This document shows, piece by piece, positions 6,644 through 13,931 of a DNA stretch of 14,462 nucleotides. This stretch comes from an uncultured Clostridium sp. GTDB taxonomy: Bacteria > Bacillota > Clostridia > TANB77 > CAG-508. Position numbers and translations under genes: made by a program. A model generated the notes under the pieces. The model did no database searches and was not told the origin of the DNA. It worked only from the letters and a program-made list of their open reading frames with translations. Every line of letters begins with the position of its first letter. The first letter of the stretch is position 1. The stretch spans positions 1 through 14,462 of the forward strand of contig USQA01000011.1 of the NCBI GenBank assembly GCA_900556695.1, read 5' to 3'.

Positions 6644-6943
6644 ATGAGAAAAAATAATAAAGATTATTCAATAACTGAAGAAAAATTTGAAATTATAAAG
6701 AAACATATTGAAAAGATAGATAAAATAAAAAATGATTTACAAAAGCATATAAACTTTGAAATTCCTGAATACATTATTCATGACATTGCTGAAAATGAAG
6801 AATTCAATCATATTTGCTTAATAATAAATGTTGCTATTGTTAATAATAGATTATCTAGTGAAAATGGTAAGTATTTAAAAGAAAAAATAAAAAGTCTATG
6901 TAACATTCAAAATAATTATGATAGAGTATGTTGGAATATTTAA
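6644..6943 (+). CDS. Hypothetical helical protein, 99 residues, divergent from the XRE gene
   Basis: ATG 6644 follows a strong SD (gggaggag) at 11 nt and a good extended -10 promoter. The protein is lysine-rich and mostly helical (EEKFEIIKKHIEKIDKIKND, then IPEYIIHDIAENEEFNHICL and NGKYLKEKIKSLCN), with three Cys that do not form a metal-binding pattern. It has no signal peptide or membrane segment and no recognised domain. Its place across the operators from an XRE repressor is where mobile elements often put a co-regulator, antirepressor or early gene, but nothing in the sequence decides this. Confidence 0.7.
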   Translation: MRKNNKDYSITEEKFEIIKKHIEKIDKIKNDLQKHINFEIPEYIIHDIAENEEFNHICLIINVAIVNNRLSSENGKYLKEKIKSLCNIQNNYDRVCWNI

Positions 6944-6961
6944 GTATTTTTAGTAAAAGGT

Positions 6962-6990
6962 TTGGATATATGGAACTATTCCTATATAAT
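6962..6990 (+). promoter_or_regulatory. Candidate promoter of the excisionase-like gene
   Basis: TTGGAT (6962-6967), a 17-bp spacer and a perfect TATAAT (6985-6990). Transcription would begin near 6997, inside the frame of an upstream ATG at 6996, which supports the GTG at 7011 as the true start. Confidence 0.5.
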
Positions 6991-7010
6991 TTTATATGGG
7001 AGGTGAAAAT

Positions 7011-7241
7011 GTGCCAAATTTAGAGGGTTACGAAAAGATTGAGAGGACTACTTTAACAATTGAAGAAACAGCAAAATATCTAGGAGTTTCATATTGGCTA
7101 GTAGGTCAAATGATAAGAAGAAACGAGATTCCACACTTTAGAGTAGGTGGCAGAGTTTTGCTTAGAAAAAAAAGCATTGATGAATATATGGAACAACAAG
7201 AAAAAATTGCATTTGATAAGTTATATGCAAATAATAAGTAG
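7011..7241 (+). CDS. Excisionase-family helix-turn-helix DNA-binding protein
   Basis: A 76-residue protein with the MerR-like HTH of the excisionase family (HTH_17 type). TLTIEETAKYLGVSYWLVGQ forms the first helices, followed by MIRRNEIPHFRVGGRVLLRK, where GGRVLLRK is the beta-wing, and a KKSIDEYMEQQ helix. Proteins of this type bind DNA near integrase sites as recombination directionality factors or act as small regulators. I start at GTG 7011 because ggaggt lies 6 nt upstream; ATG 6996 has no SD and would precede the predicted transcript start. No integrase is adjacent, so a true Xis role is unproven. Two tandem terminators follow it. Confidence 0.85.
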   Translation: MPNLEGYEKIERTTLTIEETAKYLGVSYWLVGQMIRRNEIPHFRVGGRVLLRKKSIDEYMEQQEKIAFDKLYANNK

Positions 7242-7248
7242 TCATAGT

Positions 7249-7287
7249 TATCTAAATGAATGGGGAACATTTAGATATTGAATTTTT
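7249..7287 (+). terminator. Intrinsic terminator 1 after the excisionase-like gene
   Basis: TATCTAAATG (7249-7258) pairs perfectly with CATTTAGATA (7268-7277), 10 bp with a 9-nt loop, followed by the T-rich ttgaattttta. Confidence 0.7.
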
Positions 7288-7327
7288 ATCGTGAAAAGTA
7301 ATTTTGTGAAATTAGAAAAAAGAGTAG

Positions 7328-7363
7328 TACCAGTATAATTTTGTACTGGTATTTTAATTTTTT
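7328..7363 (+). terminator. Intrinsic terminator 2 after the excisionase-like gene
   Basis: TACCAGTA (7328-7335) pairs perfectly with TACTGGTA (7344-7351), 8 bp with an 8-nt loop, followed by a T-rich tract to 7363. It insulates the defence island from the genes upstream. Confidence 0.75.
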
Positions 7364-7377
7364 GAAGTGATGAAATA

Positions 7378-7406
7378 TTGAGAAAATAGGGATTTTGTGT
7401 TATAAA
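7378..7406 (+). promoter_or_regulatory. Promoter of the HEPN-like gene
   Basis: TTGAGA (7378-7383), 17-bp spacer, TATAAA (7401-7406). The same hexamer pair and spacing recurs at 8154-8182 ahead of the first methyltransferase. Confidence 0.55.
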
Positions 7407-7438
7407 TAATTAAAAATAAATTTATTATAGGAGAATAT

Positions 7439-8062
7439 ATGGAAAAATTTGATTGGATAAATAGCATATACAAATATTTTATCATTTTAGATAGAATAAA
7501 TAATCAATTTAAGTTTCTGATAAAAACTATGGAATATGAAGAAATTGAAGAACATTTTTTTTATCTTTCTACAGAATTATTAAGATTGATTCCTTTTACA
7601 GAAAATAAAAAAGATAATAGCATATTTTTAAATTTAAAAGATGGCATTTGCTTATTAAAAGATTATATTAGTTTTTTAGAAGGCGATTTGGAAAAAATAT
7701 TGCAAGAAAATTCTAAAACTTTTATTAAAATAAAAAGAATTAGAAATAAATATGAACATGAACCTCACAATGTAAATGGGGCTTTTTCAACAGGTCATTC
7801 TTCTTTTAGTGCTATGGGATTTTATTGCAGAAACGAGTTAGTTTCTTTAGATACAATGGAATTAACTTATGTTATTTATGAATTGAATAAATTATTTGAT
7901 AAAATAGAAAAGGAGATTAATAGAATTGAATTAGAAAATAAAGATGAGTTAAATCAATTTAATAAGATATATATTGAAAAAATAAAAAAGATACAAATAA
8001 TAAATTATAATAAAGGATATACAAGAATGCCTAAAAATTGGATGATAAAAAAATACTTATAA
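7439..8062 (+). CDS. Helical protein with HEPN-like R-x4-H motif, unknown function
   Basis: The 207-residue product starts at ATG 7439 with aggag 7 nt upstream. It is mainly helical: 1-30, 33-53, 64-92, a fourth helix near 93-108, then after a Gly/Ser-rich loop (112-128) two more helices (about 136-165 and 167-188). The fourth helix ends RIRNKYEHEPHNV, giving Arg102-Asn103-x3-His107. An R-polar-x3-H arrangement at the end of a helix in an all-helical protein resembles HEPN domains, many of which are RNases in toxin-antitoxin, CRISPR and abortive-infection systems. The motif is short, so the assignment is an inference. No membrane segment is evident. It lies 124 nt before the restriction-modification operon on the same strand with no terminator between, so it may be an added effector or accessory gene of that island. 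Confidence 0.75.
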   Translation: MEKFDWINSIYKYFIILDRINNQFKFLIKTMEYEEIEEHFFYLSTELLRLIPFTENKKDNSIFLNLKDGICLLKDYISFLEGDLEKILQENSKTFIKIKRIRNKYEHEPHNVNGAFSTGHSSFSAMGFYCRNELVSLDTMELTYVIYELNKLFDKIEKEINRIELENKDELNQFNKIYIEKIKKIQIINYNKGYTRMPKNWMIKKYL

Positions 8063-8120
8063 TGATAAATAAAAATAAGTTATTTAGTAAAGATTAATTA
8101 AATATTAATAATTTTTTTGT

Positions 8121-8150
8121 TTGATATTTTTTGAAGAAAATTGCTAGAAT
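8121..8150 (+). promoter_or_regulatory. Upstream promoter of the restriction-modification operon
   Basis: TTGATA (8121-8126), 18-bp spacer, TAGAAT (8145-8150), with a TGC extended -10. Each hexamer matches consensus at five of six positions. Confidence 0.5.
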
Positions 8151-8153
8151 TTG

Positions 8154-8182
8154 TTGAGAAAAAAGCAATAATATGATATAAA
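8154..8182 (+). promoter_or_regulatory. Downstream promoter of the restriction-modification operon
   Basis: TTGAGA (8154-8159), 17-bp spacer, TATAAA (8177-8182), the same element as at 7378-7406. A transcript from here would start near 8189, after the ATG at 8187, which argues that the methyltransferase starts at a later ATG. Confidence 0.5.
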
Positions 8183-8231
8183 TAACATGGTATATAATGA
8201 ACAAAAAGAAAAAATGGAGATAGATAAAATT

Positions 8232-9317
8232 ATGTCGAATAATGTATTAGACTTATTTTGTGGAGCTGGTGGATTGTCAAAAGGTTTTTATGATGCAGGA
8301 TATGATGTTTTATTAGGTGTGGATTTTGATGATGCTGCATTAAAAACATTTAAAGAGAATCATGGATCAGCAGAAGCAATGAAATTAGATTTATTTAATC
8401 ATGATAATATAGAAAAAATAATAGAATTTTTAAATAAAAAAAATAAAAAGATAGATGTATTAGTAGGAGGACCTCCTTGTCAAGGATTTTCAGTAGCAGG
8501 ACCAAGAAATATGAATGATAAAAGAAATAGTTTATATGTTGCAATGGTAAAATTGGCAGAAAGATTGCAACCTCAAGCTATTGTGTTAGAAAATGTTCCG
8601 GGAATGTTACAAGTTAATGGTGGAATTGGCGCAAAAAGAATAATACAAGACTTTAAAGAAATTGGATATGATATGGTTCCAAAATTATTATATGCTCCTG
8701 ATTATGGGGTTCCACAAATTAGAAAAAGGGTATTTTTTGTTGGTTTAAAAAATCATAAGGAATTTAATTTTCCTGACCCAATTTTAAGCAAAGAAAAATA
8801 TATTACTTGTAAAGAAGCTATTGGAGATTTACCTTCATTACAGACTAAAGAAGGAGAAATAATTTATGGAGATGAAATTCAATCATATATTACAAAGCCT
8901 CAAAACAAATATCAGGAATTAATGAGAAAAAGATCAAAGAAAGTTTATAATCATATTGGAAGTATTCCAATTGAAAAAACAAAGAAGATGATTTCTCTTG
9001 TACCAGAAGGTAAAAATTATAAAGCACTACCTGAAGAATATAGAGGACTTTATAAATATCATGAAGCACTTACAAGATATCATAGTGATAAACCATCTCT
9101 AACTATAAATACAGGTCATCGTTCGCATTTTCATTATAAATATAATAGGATTCCAACAGTTAGAGAAAGTGCGAGATTACAATCTTTTCCTGATGATTTT
9201 ATATTTTATGGTAATAAATCACAACAGTATAAACAAGTAGGAAATGCTGTTCCACCATTATTAGGATATGCAGTTGCATCTGAACTAAAAAAGTATTTAG
9301 AAAATGGAGATGTATAG
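8232..9317 (+). CDS. DNA (cytosine-5) methyltransferase, M1 of a LlaJI-type system
   Basis: Transfers a methyl group from S-adenosylmethionine to cytosine C5 in a specific site, protecting host DNA. In the 361-residue form all core motifs are present in order: DLFCGAGG (7-14, cofactor), GGPPCQ with catalytic Cys83, ENV (120-122), QIRKR (162-166), RESARLQSFPDDF (311-323) and QVGNAVPP (335-342). The target-recognition region is about 172-305. I start at ATG 8232 (MSNNVLDLF), the only candidate with an SD (ggag, 12 nt upstream, a long spacing). In-frame ATGs at 8187 and 8214 lack one, and 8187 lies before the downstream promoter's expected start. The 8187 form would have 376 residues. The second methyltransferase begins 1 nt after this stop, which with the McrB/McrC genes points to LlaJI organisation. 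Confidence 0.93.
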   Translation: MSNNVLDLFCGAGGLSKGFYDAGYDVLLGVDFDDAALKTFKENHGSAEAMKLDLFNHDNIEKIIEFLNKKNKKIDVLVGGPPCQGFSVAGPRNMNDKRNSLYVAMVKLAERLQPQAIVLENVPGMLQVNGGIGAKRIIQDFKEIGYDMVPKLLYAPDYGVPQIRKRVFFVGLKNHKEFNFPDPILSKEKYITCKEAIGDLPSLQTKEGEIIYGDEIQSYITKPQNKYQELMRKRSKKVYNHIGSIPIEKTKKMISLVPEGKNYKALPEEYRGLYKYHEALTRYHSDKPSLTINTGHRSHFHYKYNRIPTVRESARLQSFPDDFIFYGNKSQQYKQVGNAVPPLLGYAVASELKKYLENGDV

Positions 9318-9318
9318 A

Positions 9319-10575
9319 ATGCAAGAAATAAAAATGATAGATTTGTTTGCAGGATGTGGAGGATTGACAGAAGGATTTATGCAAACAGGGAAATATAAAG
9401 AAGTGGCGGCTGTAGAATGGTTGAAGCCACAGATAGATACATTAAGAAATAGATTAGAAACAAAATGGAATGAAAAAGATGCTTCAGAAAGAGTAATGCG
9501 ATTTGACATACAAAGAGATAAAGAATTATTCGCAGGATGGAATGATGATGAATTTGGAAAAGGAAAAGGTTTAGATTATTTCGTTAATGATGCAAAAGGA
9601 ATTGATATTATTATAGGTGGTCCACCTTGCCAAGCCTATTCTGTTGCCGGTAGGGTAAGAGATGAAAATGGGATGAAAGATGATTATAGAAATTACTTGT
9701 TTGAACACTATTTGAAAGCTGTTGATAAATATAAACCTAAATTATTTGTTTTTGAAAATGTTCCAGGTATATTAAGTGCCTCACCAAATGGGATACCAAT
9801 TAAAGACATAATAAAAAAAGAATTTAATAATATAGGGTTTGAAATATTAGATAATTTAAAAGATGCCGTAGTAGATGCAAGTGAATATGGAGTACCACAA
9901 AATCGAAATAGAGTTATAATTGTAGGATTAAATAAAGAGTATTTTAAAGATTGCCAAAAAACATTAAAAAAATTTTATAATGAAATATTGCCAAAGAGAA
10001 AAGTTACAAGGAAAGTAACTGTTAAAGAAGCTATAGGGGATTTACCAAAATGTATGCCAATTTTTGATGAAAAAAATCATAAAAAAAGACAATCACATAA
10101 TATTCCTGAATGTAATATAACTTGGCATATACCAAGATATGCTAATTTAAGGGATATGGATACTTTTAAAGTATTAGCAGAAGATATTGCTTCAGGAAGA
10201 AATGAATATGATAGTAAAAAAATAAGTGAATTATATGAAGAAAAGATTGGCTCAAAATCTCCAATACATAGATATCATGTATTGTCGCCAAATGAACCCA
10301 GTACAACTATTATAGCTCATTTATATAAAGATGGAAATAGATTTATTCATTATGATCCCGAACAACAAAGAACAATTACAGTAAGAGAGGCTGCTAGATT
10401 ACAATCTTTTCCTGATGATTTCGACTTTGTAGGAAGTAGAGGAAACGCATATCAAATGATTGGAAATGCAGTACCACCAAAGTTAGCAAATGCTGTTGCA
10501 GAGTCAGTATATGAATTATTAAAGGAGGAAGAAAATGTTTCATTATCTGTTTACAAACGATTTACGAATATCTAA
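9319..10575 (+). CDS. DNA (cytosine-5) methyltransferase, M2 of a LlaJI-type system
   Basis: A second C5-cytosine methyltransferase, clearly diverged from M1. Motifs in the 418-residue protein: IDLFAGCGG (7-15), GGPPCQ with catalytic Cys104, ENV (146-148), QNRNR (194-198), REAARLQSFPDDF (356-368) and IGNAVPP (381-387). The recognition region (about 205-350) is longer than in M1 and unrelated by eye, fitting the idea that each enzyme methylates a different strand of an asymmetric site. ATG 9319 is chosen because ggag (9306-9309), inside the end of M1, is 9 nt upstream; ATGs at 9304 and 9310 lack an SD. The last 41 nt overlap the start of the McrB-type gene, whose SD aaggagg lies inside M2, so expression is probably translationally coupled. 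Confidence 0.93.
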   Translation: MQEIKMIDLFAGCGGLTEGFMQTGKYKEVAAVEWLKPQIDTLRNRLETKWNEKDASERVMRFDIQRDKELFAGWNDDEFGKGKGLDYFVNDAKGIDIIIGGPPCQAYSVAGRVRDENGMKDDYRNYLFEHYLKAVDKYKPKLFVFENVPGILSASPNGIPIKDIIKKEFNNIGFEILDNLKDAVVDASEYGVPQNRNRVIIVGLNKEYFKDCQKTLKKFYNEILPKRKVTRKVTVKEAIGDLPKCMPIFDEKNHKKRQSHNIPECNITWHIPRYANLRDMDTFKVLAEDIASGRNEYDSKKISELYEEKIGSKSPIHRYHVLSPNEPSTTIIAHLYKDGNRFIHYDPEQQRTITVREAARLQSFPDDFDFVGSRGNAYQMIGNAVPPKLANAVAESVYELLKEEENVSLSVYKRFTNI

Positions 10576-12547
10576 TTTAGAAAGTTTTTTAATAGAAGCT
10601 GGAAAATGTTTTGTTGAAAATAAAGTACCAAGTGCATATGAAGATAAGAATGCAAATAATAATATGAATACATTAGGATTTTACTTTAATTTAACAGAGG
10701 AAAGTAATTGCGCTAAATTGTGTTCAAATGGAAAAATTAGACCAGTTGTATTAAATTTTATAAAAAAATTCCAATTTCCTAACCCAAGGACAACCGACTC
10801 TCTTAATGAAGCTATTAATGATGGGATTTTAATTGCTCCCTTAAGAATTATAATACAATCTCTTTATTTTATGAATATGATTAATAAGGATGAAGCATAT
10901 TTAACGGATAAAGAAATCGCTGATTACATATTTTTTAATGATGAAATAGCTAAAAAGCCAAATCCTAATATATTTAATTTGGTTAATAAAATTATAAGCG
11001 AAAGAAACAATGAAAAAAGCGAAGCAATAGAAGATGATGAAATACTTGAACAAAAAGGTTTCTATTGGAAGCAATGCAAAAGACAAATAAGAGAAATGGT
11101 AAAAGTTTTATGTTGGTCTGGATGTGCAGTTAGAGATGAACAATCACATATTAGAATTCATCATGATAATTTAACTACAGAAGATAAAGCAGAACTTTTT
11201 GAAATTTTATCATATTCAAATTATTGGTACCCTGAAAAAAATAAAACTGCAAATGAAAATAAAGAGTCTTATCAAAGATATATGGATATAAAAAAAGAAA
11301 AAGAGAATGAAATCCTAAACATTGAATATTTATTGAGCTTAAAAAATCAAGATTTTGCATTTGAAACGATTAATATCTTAAAAGAATATGCGGATGAAGA
11401 ATTATTAAGAATTTTATGTTCTTCTGATGAATCCAAAAAATATACTAAACATTTTCGTGCTATATTAATTGATGTAACTGAAGATATAGAAAATAACATT
11501 GAATATTATAAAGATGAAATTGCTGCAAGATATTACAAAGAAACAATAGATATCAATAATAGAAAATATATAATATCTAATGATTGGTATTATAAAACTC
11601 ATAATGATTTAGATAATCGAACACCGTATTTAGATTTTATAAAGAAAGTAATAAATAATGCAATAAAACCATATACTAAAGATGATTTTTTAAATGAAGT
11701 GTATATGGATGAAAATGAATATGAAGAGTTGAAAGATCTTCTATTATTTAAAAAGAATATAATACTTGAAGGAGCTCCTGGAGTTGGAAAGACTTTTATG
11801 GCTAAGAGATTAGCATATTCAATAATAGGTGTATCTAATAAAGAGCAAATTAAGGAACAAGTAATGTCTATTCAATTTCATCAAAGTTATTCTTATGAAG
11901 AATTTATTGAAGGAATAATGCCATCTGTAGATGGAGGATTTATACAAAAAGATGGAATATTTAAAGAATTTTGTAATAGAGCAAGCGAAAATCCAAATAA
12001 AAAATACTTTTTTATCATAGATGAAATAAATAGAGGAAATATTAGCAAAATATTCGGAGAACTTATGGTACTTATAGAAAATGATAAAAGAGGTCAAGAA
12101 ATGGTCTTAACATATTCAAATGAATATTTTAAAGTTCCTGAAAATGTATATATTATAGGAATGATGAATACTGCTGACAGATCATTAGCACTTATGGACT
12201 ATGCTTTGAGGAGAAGATTCGATTTTTATCCTGTATTGCCAGCATTTGAAAATCCGAATTTTATAGAATATATTAAGAGCTTCAACTCAAAATCATTTGA
12301 AAATATAATTGAAGTTGTGAAAAAATTAAATGAAGCAATATGTAAGGATGAAGCTTTGGGCAGTGGATTTATGATTGGACATAGCTATTTCTGCAATTTA
12401 CAATTTTATATTGGAGACATAAATTTAAAATTAAAACAAATCATCAAATATTCTATTATTCCATTAATAAAAGAGTACTGGTATGATGATGAGAGTAATA
12501 AGGTGGAATTATGGGAAAAAGAATTATATGGAGCAATAAATGAGTAG
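10535..12547 (+). CDS. McrB-type AAA+ restriction subunit (R1 of LlaJI type)
   Basis: A 670-residue protein with a C-terminal AAA+ motor. Walker A is GAPGVGKT (413-420), Walker B FFIIDEINR (492-500), and MNTADRS (544-550), the McrB-family GTP-specificity signature, is followed by Arg559-561 (ALRRRF). McrB-type motors form rings that hydrolyse nucleotide, usually GTP, to drive DNA translocation and activate the nuclease partner. Residues 1-400 have no motor motifs. They carry a possible winged-helix part (about 121-215: LTDKEIADYI, then WKQCKRQIREMVKVLCWSGC) and a helical linker, and presumably read the DNA site. In E. coli McrB the target is methylated DNA; in LlaJI R1 it is an unmethylated specific sequence, which fits two co-encoded methylases. 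The SD aaggagg is excellent. It overlaps M2 by 41 nt and the nuclease gene by 8 nt. Confidence 0.92.
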   Translation: MFHYLFTNDLRISNLESFLIEAGKCFVENKVPSAYEDKNANNNMNTLGFYFNLTEESNCAKLCSNGKIRPVVLNFIKKFQFPNPRTTDSLNEAINDGILIAPLRIIIQSLYFMNMINKDEAYLTDKEIADYIFFNDEIAKKPNPNIFNLVNKIISERNNEKSEAIEDDEILEQKGFYWKQCKRQIREMVKVLCWSGCAVRDEQSHIRIHHDNLTTEDKAELFEILSYSNYWYPEKNKTANENKESYQRYMDIKKEKENEILNIEYLLSLKNQDFAFETINILKEYADEELLRILCSSDESKKYTKHFRAILIDVTEDIENNIEYYKDEIAARYYKETIDINNRKYIISNDWYYKTHNDLDNRTPYLDFIKKVINNAIKPYTKDDFLNEVYMDENEYEELKDLLLFKKNIILEGAPGVGKTFMAKRLAYSIIGVSNKEQIKEQVMSIQFHQSYSYEEFIEGIMPSVDGGFIQKDGIFKEFCNRASENPNKKYFFIIDEINRGNISKIFGELMVLIENDKRGQEMVLTYSNEYFKVPENVYIIGMMNTADRSLALMDYALRRRFDFYPVLPAFENPNFIEYIKSFNSKSFENIIEVVKKLNEAICKDEALGSGFMIGHSYFCNLQFYIGDINLKLKQIIKYSIIPLIKEYWYDDESNKVELWEKELYGAINE

Positions 12548-13595
12548 AGATTATAGAGTAAGTAATATTTATTACATGTTAGCTTATGCATTTGATAATA
12601 ATAATTTAATTGAAAAAGAAAATAAGAATATTAATGTTGAAGAATTTGACAATGTATATAATTTATTATCAGTTATTTTGTGTATATTATTAAATAGATT
12701 AATAAAAAGAGGCATTGCTAAGGAATATGTTGAGGTAACAAATGAAACTTTATTAATCAAAGGAAAAATAAATATTACACAGACATTAAAGAACAGAGCT
12801 AAAGGAAAGATAAATGTAATATGCGAATACGATGAGTTTTCATCTAATAATTATTTAAATAGTATTATAAAAACAACAGTTTTTTATTTAATAAAATCAA
12901 GTAAAATTGATAAAGAGACTAAAAAGGTACTTAAAAAGTTATATTCATTTTTACAAGATATAGATTTATTAGATTTTAAAACAATTGAATGGAAAAAGAT
13001 TAAACTAAATAAAAACAATAAATATTATAAATTTATAATAAATATATGCTATATGATTCAAAAAGGAATGATTTTGACAGAAGAAGATGGAAATATAGAT
13101 TTAAAAGATTTTACAGATCGACAATCTTTAAATGTATTATTTGAAAAATTTGTTAGAGAATATTTTAGAAAACATTTTCCTGAATTAAATGCAAAATCTG
13201 AGCAAATGTCTTGGAAGATTGATGATAATTATATGATAGATTTTATTCCAAAAATGGTAACTGATATTACTTTAAGATATAAAAACAAGGTTCTTATAAT
13301 AGATACAAAATTTTATGGAAAAATAGTAAATGATAAAGGTTTTAATGGATTTGATACAAAAACAATAAACAGAGATAATTGGAATCAGATAAATGCTTAT
13401 GTTGCTAATGAAGCATATAAAAATGATAAAATAGTAAGTGGGATGTTATTATATGCAAGAACTGATGAAGAAATATCACCAGATGTTGAAACATCTGTAA
13501 TGGGAAATAAGATATCAATAAAGACATTAGATATGAGAAATAAGTTTAGTGAAATAGCCAAACAATTAGAAAGTATTGCAAATAAATTTAAGTAA
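12540..13595 (+). CDS. McrC-type PD-(D/E)XK nuclease subunit (R2 of LlaJI type)
   Basis: A 351-residue partner of the AAA+ subunit that makes the DNA break. The N-terminal half (about 1-180) is the McrC-like adaptor that contacts the motor ring (SNIYYMLAYAF near the start is typical). The C-terminal nuclease shows LFEKFVREYF (Glu202), Asp242 in KMVTDITLR, and Asp255-x-Lys257 in VLIIDTKFY, the PD-(D/E)XK core, then a WNQINAY helix (Gln283). All catalytic residues expected for an active enzyme appear present. Translation starts at ATG 12540, overlapping the R1 stop by 8 nt (ATGAGTAG), with ggag 7 nt upstream, so synthesis is probably coupled to R1. It is the last gene of the operon; a strong terminator follows about 65 nt later. 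Confidence 0.92.
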   Translation: MSRDYRVSNIYYMLAYAFDNNNLIEKENKNINVEEFDNVYNLLSVILCILLNRLIKRGIAKEYVEVTNETLLIKGKINITQTLKNRAKGKINVICEYDEFSSNNYLNSIIKTTVFYLIKSSKIDKETKKVLKKLYSFLQDIDLLDFKTIEWKKIKLNKNNKYYKFIINICYMIQKGMILTEEDGNIDLKDFTDRQSLNVLFEKFVREYFRKHFPELNAKSEQMSWKIDDNYMIDFIPKMVTDITLRYKNKVLIIDTKFYGKIVNDKGFNGFDTKTINRDNWNQINAYVANEAYKNDKIVSGMLLYARTDEEISPDVETSVMGNKISIKTLDMRNKFSEIAKQLESIANKFK

Positions 13596-13607
13596 TAATT
13601 AAAAGAA

Positions 13608-13637
13608 AGCATGAATTTTTCTTTTAAACTTCATGCT
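13608..13637. other. Hairpin after the nuclease gene
   Basis: AGCATGAA (13608-13615) pairs with TTCATGCT (13630-13637) around a 14-nt loop. No T-run follows on the plus strand, so it is a poor plus-strand terminator. On the minus strand a T-rich tract does follow. Confidence 0.5.
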
Positions 13638-13660
13638 AAAAATATATAAAAATAATTATA

Positions 13661-13701
13661 AAATATACGAAAAGTAAAAAAACACTTTTCGTATATTTTT
13701 T
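13661..13701. terminator. Strong bidirectional terminator closing the restriction operon
   Basis: AAATATACGAAAAGT (13661-13675) pairs perfectly with ACTTTTCGTATATTT (13684-13698), 15 bp around an A-rich 8-nt loop, then a T-run to 13701. It is the most stable terminator in the window. Confidence 0.9.
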
Positions 13702-13742
13702 ACACTTTCTTACACAATTCGACAAACTTTGCAAAAAGATTG

Positions 13743-13751
13743 TGATAGAAT
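13743..13751 (+). promoter_or_regulatory. Extended -10 promoter candidate for the leader region
   Basis: TGATAGAAT is an extended -10 (TGn plus TAGAAT, five of six). No convincing -35 is present. It is the best-placed promoter for the leader peptide and structured region that follow. Confidence 0.3.
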
Positions 13752-13818
13752 CCATAAAACAAAAGAAAAAATCCCTAAACTACCAAAGACTGAAAATAAT
13801 AAGGAGTTGGGGGAGAAA

Positions 13819-13887
13819 ATGGATATATCACAAAATAAATTGAAAAATATAAATAAATATACTAAGCACACAACTAACCATTTATAA
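13819..13887 (+). CDS. 22-residue leader peptide ORF
   Basis: A short ORF, MDISQNKLKN...KHTTNHL, with a very strong ribosome-binding region (aaggag then gggggag) just before its ATG. Its last eight codons form the left arm and loop of a terminator hairpin, and its TAA lies in the loop. A ribosome translating or stalling in the ORF would therefore alter hairpin formation, as with the leader peptides that control antibiotic-resistance or amino-acid genes. The codons in the hairpin arm are ACT AAG CAC ACA ACT AAC CAT (Thr, Lys, His, Thr, Thr, Asn, His), with two His and three Thr close together. No homologue was recognised. Confidence 0.5.
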   Translation: MDISQNKLKNINKYTKHTTNHL

Positions 13888-13905
13888 GTTATTTGTGTGC
13901 TTTTT
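13864..13905 (+). terminator. Attenuator-type terminator overlapping the leader peptide
   Basis: AAGCACACAA (13864-13873) pairs perfectly with TTGTGTGCTT (13893-13902). Across one mismatch, TAAC (13875-13878) also pairs with GTTA (13888-13891). The loop is 9 nt, and TTTTT (13901-13905) ends the element. Confidence 0.7.
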
Positions 13906-13931
13906 CAATTATTTTAATATCCAATAAAACA

